Assembly: GCA_015662785.1 (NCBI GenBank)
Contig: DQTM01000289.1
Coordinates: 1 to 5,340 of the forward strand
DNA length: 5,340 bases
Direction of reading: 5' to 3'
DNA from: Sulfurospirillum arcachonense
Lineage (GTDB): Bacteria > Campylobacterota > Campylobacteria > Campylobacterales > Sulfurospirillaceae
Shown: positions 1 through 4,509 of the stretch, in pieces
Position numbering within the stretch: position 1 is the first letter of the stretch
How the letters are laid out: every line of letters starts with the position of its first letter
Notes under the pieces: model-generated
What the model saw: the letters and a program-made list of their open reading frames with translations, nothing else
Databases searched by the model: none
What the model was told of the DNA's origin: nothing
Program-made: the position numbers and the translations under genes

Positions 1-4
1 ATAT

Positions 5-30
5 AAAAAGCTTAATTTATTAAGCTTTTT
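5..30. terminator. Rho-independent terminator, probably bidirectional
   Basis: An 11-bp perfect inverted repeat (AAAAAGCTTAA at 5-15 and TTAAGCTTTTT at 20-30) encloses a 4-base loop, TTTA. The arms end in a run of five T on each strand, so the hairpin could end transcription in either direction. The stem is AT-rich with only two G:C pairs, so it may be moderate in strength. It separates whatever lies left of the window from the plus-strand gene that follows; the identity of the terminated gene cannot be seen. Confidence 0.65.
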
Positions 31-38
31 ATTCTCTT

Positions 39-49
39 TATGATAAAAT
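39..49 (+). promoter_or_regulatory. -10-like promoter element for the plus-strand membrane protein gene
   Basis: TATGATAAAAT resembles the vegetative -10 region of Campylobacterota, where -35 boxes are weak or absent and T-rich upstream DNA is usual; the stretch before it is T-rich. It lies just after the terminator and about 27 bases before a GTG codon that has a good ribosome binding site. If it is used, transcription would start near 55-58, which rules out the ATG at 40 as the translation start. This is a motif judgement, not measured. Confidence 0.45.
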
Positions 50-75
50 ACCCACAAATGAACAAAAGGTTACAA

Positions 76-576
76 GTGAGTAGAAAAATATCTATAAAAG
101 AAAAAATTATAAACTATGTCTATACAGTATCAAATCAACCTGTTATTTTTAGAGATTTACTCTCAGCAAATAGCCACTATAACGAAAAAATGTATGTAGA
201 CCCTGGTAAACTTGGGTTTCGTATGAGTATAGTTAAGGCTTATATTTCATACCTTATTTTATGTGGATTAGCAATTATACCTCTTATTGGAATTACCCAC
301 TATTTTTTAAAAAATATGAATTTTCACTTCTCTGTTTTAGGTGCAGTTTTAGTGACTAGTGCTGTTTTTATTGGATTTGGCCTATTTAGATCATGGATTA
401 GAGATGCTATAACGTTAAAACTTATCAAAAAAGCTTGGTTAGTTCACTTCCCTTACTTTGCTTATGATAAATACAGTAAAAAAGTAGAAGATATATATAA
501 TAATTCACTAAAAAGTGAAATTCAGAAAAAAGATTTACAACTTTATGTTATGGATAAACTTGTAGAAGAGAGTTAA
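76..576 (+). CDS. Hypothetical protein with two transmembrane segments
   Basis: I do not recognise this family. From the GTG at 76 the product is 166 residues: a basic N-terminal region of about 55 residues, a hydrophobic segment at about 56-78, a second at about 84-106, and a charged, Lys-rich C-terminal tail of about 60 residues. Both ends are therefore predicted to be on the same side, probably the cytoplasm. There is no signal peptide, lipobox or catalytic motif that I can see. The start was chosen because AAAAGG at 64-69 lies 6 bases before the GTG. The in-frame ATGs at 40 and 58 have no ribosome binding site, and the ATG at 40 lies inside a likely -10 element. If an ATG is used, the protein is 178 or 172 residues. 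It stands alone, convergent with the minus-strand operon, so context does not suggest a role. Base composition matches its neighbours. Confidence 0.75.
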   Translation: MSRKISIKEKIINYVYTVSNQPVIFRDLLSANSHYNEKMYVDPGKLGFRMSIVKAYISYLILCGLAIIPLIGITHYFLKNMNFHFSVLGAVLVTSAVFIGFGLFRSWIRDAITLKLIKKAWLVHFPYFAYDKYSKKVEDIYNNSLKSEIQKKDLQLYVMDKLVEES

Positions 577-586
577 AAACTCTCTT
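566..586. terminator. Hairpin between convergent genes, possible bidirectional terminator
   Basis: A 9-bp perfect inverted repeat (AAGAGAGTT at 566-574, AACTCTCTT at 578-586) has a 3-base loop, AAA. It covers the TAA stop of the plus-strand gene (574-576) and reaches the TAA stop of the minus-strand GAF gene (587-585). The position between two converging genes 8 bases apart fits a shared terminator. There is no long T-run on either side (TTACTTTCCTT follows on the plus strand), so it may be weak or act mainly by protecting the 3' ends. Confidence 0.5.
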
Positions 587-1091
587 ACTTTCCTTGTAAC
601 ATCAATTCTAAATAAGCACTAATATGTCCCATAACATAGTCTAAAACAGATTCATCTTCTTCGTTAAACTTACCTATGCCATCGAGTTTATTAATGAGTT
701 GCATAACTCCAAGAACTCTATCACCATAACCCATGATAGGCACTGCAAGAATAGCTCTTGTTGTATAACCGCTTCCTTTATCAACATCTTTGTTAAAATG
801 TTTACTATTTTGTGCGTCATTTACAACCATAGATTTTTTGGTTTTAAAAACTTCACTTGCTATGCCTTTTGTATCTGGAATCTCAATATAACTAACTCCA
901 TCTACATAGACAGACCACAAACTTTTTGTACTGTTGTCATGAATAAAAATAGTACATCTATCGACTTCTAATATATCTTTAATAGAGTTTGAGATTATCT
1001 TTATTTTTTTAGTAAAGTCATCTTCTAAAACAAGTTTTTTGTTTAACTCTAAAAGTCTATTTAGTCTTCTTTCACTGATTTGCTTAGCCAT
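585..1091 (-). CDS. Stand-alone GAF-domain protein
   Basis: This 168-residue protein is almost entirely one GAF domain (about residues 22-165) with a short basic helical N-terminus and no output domain. Visible family marks are DRCTIFIHD (44-52), the GYTTRAILAVPI strand (108-119), and VLGVMQLINK followed by F142 and DE146-147. The last fits the NKxnFxxxDE pattern (N134, K135, F142, D146, E147) typical of GAF domains related to those of cyclic-nucleotide phosphodiesterases and cyanobacterial adenylate cyclases. That pattern is also common in GAF domains with unknown ligands, so it does not prove cyclic-nucleotide binding. GAF domains bind small ligands or mediate dimerisation in the cytoplasm. 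The gene is last in the lipid-transport operon and its ATG lies 31 nt inside the 3' end of the lipoprotein gene, implying translational coupling. No strong Shine-Dalgarno is seen (AAAGA about 10 bases upstream). A role as regulator or sensor for the transporter is inference only. Confidence 0.9.
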   Translation of the reverse strand: MAKQISERRLNRLLELNKKLVLEDDFTKKIKIISNSIKDILEVDRCTIFIHDNSTKSLWSVYVDGVSYIEIPDTKGIASEVFKTKKSMVVNDAQNSKHFNKDVDKGSGYTTRAILAVPIMGYGDRVLGVMQLINKLDGIGKFNEEDESVLDYVMGHISAYLELMLQGK

Positions 1092-1642
1092 AATATTACA
1101 TCTTTATTTAGTTTTTTAATTATTTTTTCATAAGCCTTAACAGCACCTTTTGCATTTTTACTAGTACATTTTTCCTCATATTCAAACTCTTTTGAACTCT
1201 TTAAAACTGTGCCTTCTACAACATAAAGTCGTATACCAAAACTCACAACATTTGAAGCCACATCATGAACAGAATCTATAAGCTCACTCTCTAATACAAA
1301 ATCTGCTCTTACTTTTGAGTGTCTGGAGTATGCAGCTTTAAAAAGATTACTTCTCGAGATACTATTTACTAAGTTTTGCTCAATCATATCAGTAAAACTT
1401 GTATTCCATTTTGAGTAGAAATATGAATCAATCTTAAAAGAAGACTCCTTATACCAAATCTTATCACTGTGCATCTGCTTTGGTGATTTTATCTTCACAA
1501 TTTTTAAAACTTTGTCTACATGTAAAGCCTGTTCTACTTTTGTATTGTCGTGGATTGAATAGATTTCATAAGGTTTTACCTCTTTTGATGAACACCCAAC
1601 CAAAACAAATAGTGCTACTACCGTTGTTAAAAACTTTATCAT
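1061..1642 (-). CDS. ABC-type transport auxiliary lipoprotein, PqiC-like
   Basis: The 193-residue product begins with a lipoprotein signal peptide: Lys3, a hydrophobic stretch at 4-15, and the lipobox L14-V15-G16-C17. Ser follows the cysteine at positions +2 and +3, with no Asp at +2, which favours sorting to the outer membrane. The mature part resembles the ABC-transport auxiliary family (PF03886, which includes PqiC). It shows a VDKVLKIVKI strand, then IWYK, then a YFYSKW segment followed by a helix leading to FTDMIEQNLVNSI, and a 'RADFVLESEL' strand. In Pqi-type systems such lipoproteins dock with the MCE protein at the outer membrane. The ATG overlaps the mlaD stop by 4 nt (ATGA). AGGAGAGGG at 1654-1646, embedded in the last mlaD codons, is the strongest ribosome binding site in the operon. 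Family assignment rests on pattern and gene context; sequence identity in this family is low. Confidence 0.85.
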   Translation of the reverse strand: MIKFLTTVVALFVLVGCSSKEVKPYEIYSIHDNTKVEQALHVDKVLKIVKIKSPKQMHSDKIWYKESSFKIDSYFYSKWNTSFTDMIEQNLVNSISRSNLFKAAYSRHSKVRADFVLESELIDSVHDVASNVVSFGIRLYVVEGTVLKSSKEFEYEEKCTSKNAKGAVKAYEKIIKKLNKDVILWLSKSVKED

Positions 1643-2622
1643 TTTCCCTCTCCTGGTCCAAGATTTTTTGCACGACTTTTATACAAGATATCACTAGGGC
1701 TATCACTTAAGTCTTTTACTGTTTCATCAAGCTCTATTGACAAATCTTTCAGTGCATGTGCTGTTTCATTTATAATTTGTAAATTTTCTTCTGCAATCTG
1801 AGCCATACTAAATTGCCCTGAATCAACCTCTTTTTGCATTTTTTCAAAGAAAATCCTAGTCTCATCAGAAGCAGCGGCAGCTTTATCACTCATCTCTCCA
1901 AGTTTTTTAAAAGAGACTAAAAGTTCATCTTCAAACTTTTGTGTATGATCTAAAAACTTTCCACTTTTATATGTAAGTTGATTTATATTTTTTTCTATAC
2001 TTACTTTTAACTCTGTTATATCTTTAAACATCTTATCTATACTCTCTTTTTGAGTATCTATATAAGCTGTTGTAGATGCTAAGTTATCTACTACATTTGA
2101 TATATTTGCCAAGTTTTCATCACTTAACATTGTTGAAACTCTAATTAGTATATCATCTATCTTTGTAGTTATTGACTCTCCACTCTCAAAAAGTGAAGTT
2201 AACATAGATTTTTTGGAGATTATTGTTGCTATGTTTTCTTTTGAGGTTACTTTTTGTTTAGCATCTTTACTTCCACCTTTAAGCTCTATATATTTAAGCC
2301 CGGTAATTCCTTGAGAATCTAAAGAGGTATAACTATCTACTTTTACAGGCGTTCCTTTGTTAATCTCGAGTAAAACCTCAACCTCTTCACTGTTTTCTTT
2401 ATTTATAGATATCTTCTTTACTCGACCTACTTCAACACCTCTTAGTTTTACTAAAGAGGCTATATTAAGCCCTGAAACTGACTCTTGAAAATAAGTGTGA
2501 TAGTAATCAAACTGTGTTGTCTTATTCCCATACTTACCAAGCCAAAACATAAATGCAATCAAACAGATAAATAGCCCGATTACAAACGATCCAACTATAG
2601 TATAATTCAATCTTTTTTCCAT
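1639..2622 (-). CDS. mlaD: MlaD-family MCE protein, lipid-transport substrate-binding subunit
   Basis: The 327-residue product has one N-terminal membrane anchor (about 8-29), then a single MCE domain (about 38-117). The domain shows the usual core: VSGLNIASLVKLRGVEVGRV (49-68) and later the DSQGITGLKYIEL strand (102-114). The rest (about 138-305) is predicted helical, rich in Glu, Lys, Ser and Asp with heptad-like stretches. It ends in a PSDILYKSR...LGPGEGK tail like that of many proteobacterial MCE proteins. It is much longer than E. coli MlaD (about 180 residues). MCE proteins form hexameric rings with a hydrophobic pore at the inner membrane and carry phospholipids between the ABC core and the outer envelope. 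The long helical part could extend the channel, as in PqiB or mycobacterial Mce proteins; that is inference. The ATG shares one base with the mlaF stop (TGATG), with AGGA about 8 bases upstream. Confidence 0.93.
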   Translation of the reverse strand: MEKRLNYTIVGSFVIGLFICLIAFMFWLGKYGNKTTQFDYYHTYFQESVSGLNIASLVKLRGVEVGRVKKISINKENSEEVEVLLEINKGTPVKVDSYTSLDSQGITGLKYIELKGGSKDAKQKVTSKENIATIISKKSMLTSLFESGESITTKIDDILIRVSTMLSDENLANISNVVDNLASTTAYIDTQKESIDKMFKDITELKVSIEKNINQLTYKSGKFLDHTQKFEDELLVSFKKLGEMSDKAAAASDETRIFFEKMQKEVDSGQFSMAQIAEENLQIINETAHALKDLSIELDETVKDLSDSPSDILYKSRAKNLGPGEGK

Positions 2623-3362
2623 CAGTTTTTTCCTACTTTCAAAAATTCTCTTAAAGCATAATGCTCAAATTTCTTTGCCTCTTCTAGGCTTCCCTCAAAA
2701 AGTATCTTTTTCTCATATATAACACAAAACCTATCTAAAACATGCTCTATAGTATGTAAGTCATGAGTAACCATAACTATGGTCAAATTTAACAGTGAAG
2801 CCAATTCTCTTACAAGTCTATCAAAATTCTCCGCACTTACAGGGTCAAGCCCACTTGTTGGTTCATCTAAGAACATGATTTTTGGCTCCATCGCCAATGC
2901 TCTTGCTAATGCTACTCTTTTTTTCATACCACCACTTAGCTCACTTGGAAAAAGGTAGGTCGCTTCTTCTTTCAGACCTGACATTTTTAGTTTACTCAAA
3001 GCTATTTGTTCTATTACCTCTTTTGGTAAGTTTGTGTACTCTATGAGAGGTTGAGATACATTCTCTATGACATTAAGTGAAGAGTACAAAGCGCCAAACT
3101 GAAACAAAACTGCCCAGTTTTTCTTAAGCTCAATTGCATCTTTATAAGATATGTTTTTTATAGATTTACCCATAACTTCTATGTCGCCACCTTGAAAAGA
3201 TTGAAGCATAATCATCTCTCGCATAAGAGTTGATTTTCCGCTACCACTTCCTCCAAGTATGCCATATACTTCACCCTCTTTAATGTCTATGTTGACTCCA
3301 TCGTGAACTATATTTGTGCCAAATTTGGTGATAATATCTCTTGCTTTTATGATTGTACTCAT
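2622..3362 (-). CDS. mlaF: MlaF-type ABC transporter ATP-binding protein
   Basis: This is the cytoplasmic ATPase of the lipid transporter and it is complete. Counting from the ATG at 3362 (246 residues), it has Walker A GGSGSGKS (37-44, catalytic Lys43), the Q-loop Gln88 in LFQFGALY, the signature LSGGM (142-146), Walker B with IMFLDE (D166, E167), the D-loop SGLD (170-173) and the H-loop His200 in VTHD. LFQFGALYSSLNV and LSGGMKKRVALARA are typical of the MlaF group rather than of other ABC importers. The end (HYALREFLKVGKN) also fits. The ATG shares one base with the mlaE stop (TGATG). A TTG one codon earlier (3365) would be possible but is less likely. No good Shine-Dalgarno is seen, so translation probably depends on ribosomes finishing mlaE. 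The C. jejuni equivalent is, from memory, iamA (Cj1647). If the mlaE frameshift is real, coupling from the broken upstream frame could be reduced. Confidence 0.95.
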   Translation of the reverse strand: MSTIIKARDIITKFGTNIVHDGVNIDIKEGEVYGILGGSGSGKSTLMREMIMLQSFQGGDIEVMGKSIKNISYKDAIELKKNWAVLFQFGALYSSLNVIENVSQPLIEYTNLPKEVIEQIALSKLKMSGLKEEATYLFPSELSGGMKKRVALARALAMEPKIMFLDEPTSGLDPVSAENFDRLVRELASLLNLTIVMVTHDLHTIEHVLDRFCVIYEKKILFEGSLEEAKKFEHYALREFLKVGKN

Positions 3363-3973
3363 CAAATACCAACTTCTGTAAGTAAAACAGATATAAGAGC
3401 ATTACAAGCGATAACCCAAAAGATGGCATTTACTACACTTATGGTTGTATAACGTCCTATACTCTCCGTACTTCCTGTAACTTGAAAACCTCTAAAACAA
3501 CCTATCATGGCTATTAGAAGTCCAAAAAATGGTGCCTTTATGAGTCCTATAATTATATGTTTCATTTCAACTACATCTCTAGCTCGAACGATAAACTCTC
3601 TATATGATATTCCCAAACTTCCATCGGCTACAATCATACCGCCAAAAACTCCAACAATGTCTGCAAAAAAGACAATAAGTGGCATAGAGATAACAAGTGC
3701 AACAACACGAGGAAGAACAAGAAAAGTAATAGGATCAAAACCCATAGATTTTAGAGCATCTATCTCTTCTGTAATTTTCATAGTTCCAATTTCAGCAGTA
3801 TACGCCGAAGCACTACGTCCAGCAATTACAATAGCCGTAATAAGGGGAGCTAGTTCACGAAATACTGAGATAGAAACCATATCTACTATAAATATATTGG
3901 CACCAAACTTAGCAAGCTGGTCAGCCCCTTGATAAGCTATAACTAAACCCACCAAAAAAGAGGTCAATCCCAC
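3362..3973 (-). CDS. mlaE: MlaE permease, transmembrane 3' part in a shifted frame
   Basis: These 203 residues are most of an MlaE permease (PF02405). Hydrophobic segments lie at about 2-16, 27-52, 84-114, 139-161 and 177-199. The family signature between the second and third is intact: RELAP (39-43), AGR (51-53), AEIGTMK (60-66), EEIDAL (69-74) and a PR pair at 88-89. MlaE forms the inner-membrane dimer that hands phospholipid between the bilayer and the MlaD ring. The frame opens after a TAG near 4029 and has no ATG. The GTG at 3973 is the first usable initiation codon and corresponds to the Val of a conserved ALPIVGL motif whose start (SGAGALPI) lies upstream in the same frame. No ribosome binding site precedes the GTG. 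The segment is therefore the continuation of the upstream STAS frame after a one-base loss, not a separate gene. C. jejuni iamB (Cj1646) is, from memory, the counterpart. Confidence 0.85.
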   Translation of the reverse strand: MGLTSFLVGLVIAYQGADQLAKFGANIFIVDMVSISVFRELAPLITAIVIAGRSASAYTAEIGTMKITEEIDALKSMGFDPITFLVLPRVVALVISMPLIVFFADIVGVFGGMIVADGSLGISYREFIVRARDVVEMKHIIIGLIKAPFFGLLIAMIGCFRGFQVTGSTESIGRYTTISVVNAIFWVIACNALISVLLTEVGI

Positions 3974-4488
3974 TATAGGCAGTGCCCCTGCACCAGATTT
4001 TCTATGTGAGCAAGTGTAGCTTTGAATCTAAACTGCCACGGAGTTAAAACAAGTCTAGAAGATTGGATTATACTCTCTCCAAAGAATGAAAGAAAAAGAA
4101 AAAAACCACTAAAAGGATCTATTATTGATTTTCCTATTTTGTTTACAAAACGAGTTAAGAAGAACTCTTTATTTGTATCTAATTTTGGCTTTTGACGTAA
4201 ATTTTTTCTTGCAAAGTAGAGAATTTTTTCAAACTCTTTATCTACTCCAGTGATAGTAGCAGAACATCCTCTTTGTGTAAAAAAAGAGACAAACTCTACG
4301 AGTAAAAGTGCCCCTGCAAAGTCAAGAGATTTCATTGTAGTACAATCAATCGCTATAAAAGAGAAATTTTTCTGCTTCACAGTTTTTACTTTAGAGTAAA
4401 ATCCCTTTATGCTTTTCTTTTCAAAATTTCCTGATATCTTGATTTTACATGTAGACTCATCTACATGTAAAACCTCAAAGTTGCCCAT
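3973..4488 (-). CDS. STAS domain plus N-terminal helix of the MlaE permease (5' part)
   Basis: The open frame encodes 171 residues, of which the first 163 belong to the STAS-MlaE fusion. Residues about 1-97 are a STAS domain (MlaB/anti-sigma-antagonist fold): strand EVLHVD, strand KIKISG, IAIDCTTMKSLDFAGALLL (45-63) and strand SATITGV (76-82). Residues about 112-162 are the MlaE N-terminal region, with the FVNKIGKSIIDPF motif and a hydrophobic helix at about 126-142. In E. coli, MlaB is a separate STAS protein that binds MlaF and supports the complex; here the domain is fused to the permease. The loop position that usually carries Ser or Thr (D-S/T-A-G) has Phe57. The start is firm: AAAAGG at 4500-4495 lies 6 bases before the ATG. 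The last eight codons are out-of-frame junk after the frameshift. The gap from the polA stop is 21 bases with no terminator. Confidence 0.85.
   Translation of the reverse strand: MGNFEVLHVDESTCKIKISGNFEKKSIKGFYSKVKTVKQKNFSFIAIDCTTMKSLDFAGALLLVEFVSFFTQRGCSATITGVDKEFEKILYFARKNLRQKPKLDTNKEFFLTRFVNKIGKSIIDPFSGFFLFLSFFGESIIQSSRLVLTPWQFRFKATLAHIENLVQGHCL
4443..4472 (-). repeat. Perfect 13-bp inverted repeat at the start of the STAS-mlaE gene
   Basis: TTTTACATGTAGA (4443-4455) and its exact reverse complement TCTACATGTAAAA (4460-4472) are separated by 4 bases. In the mRNA they would form a tight hairpin that starts at nucleotide 17 of the coding region, codons 6 to 15 (V-L-H-V-D-E-S-T-C-K). No T-run follows on the coding strand, so it is not a typical terminator. 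It lies at the edge of the ribosome footprint on the start codon and could damp initiation, or it could be a palindromic protein-binding site. Only three G:C pairs are present, so stability is modest. Confidence 0.6.
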
Positions 4489-4509
4489 ACTTTGCCTTTT
4501 AGAAATATT

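Larger units (their letters stand above)
3362..4488 (-). pseudogene. mlaE: STAS-MlaE fusion permease gene split by a single-base frameshift
   Basis: Two adjacent reading frames make one known architecture: STAS domain, N-terminal amphipathic/membrane helix, then the MlaE permease. The first frame runs from ATG 4488 through Glu163 (codon 4002-4000), then continues as a non-conserved tail NLVQGHCL and stops at TAG 3975-3973. The MlaE frame, one base back, reads K-S-G-A-G-A-L-P-I-V-G-L across the same DNA, which is the conserved MlaE sequence. Inserting one A into the AAAA run at 4001-3998 joins them into 375 residues, about the normal length for this fusion. Nothing else in the gene is damaged and all downstream genes are intact. 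This pattern favours a sequencing or assembly error or a very recent mutation. A -1 ribosomal slip on the A run is possible, but there is no classical slippery heptamer. If the base is truly missing, the permease is lost. Confidence 0.8.

Noticed and set aside
699..971. Plus-strand open frame of 90 codons opposite the GAF gene
   Set aside because: It is entirely inside the conserved GAF coding region on the other strand, with no start signals.
1515..1526. TCTACATGTAAA repeated here and in the hairpin at 4460-4471
   Set aside because: Both encode LHVD on the minus strand, and a shared 12-mer in a 5-kb AT-rich window is within chance expectation, so I do not call it a dispersed regulatory site.
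1480..1710. Plus-strand open frame of 76 codons opposite the lipoprotein/mlaD junction
   Set aside because: It is antisense to the lipobox and the mlaD 3' end; the hydrophobic look comes from the reverse of Lys/Glu codons.
3363..3365. TTG start for mlaF, one codon before the ATG
   Set aside because: The ATG at 3362 forms the same TGATG stop-start junction as seen between mlaF and mlaD, and TTG is a rarer start.
3507..3932. Plus-strand open frame of 141 codons opposite mlaE
   Set aside because: It lies wholly antisense to the conserved permease signature region, has no ribosome binding site that I can see, and its translation is low-complexity (Ser/Ile/Thr/Pro-rich), as expected of a shadow frame.
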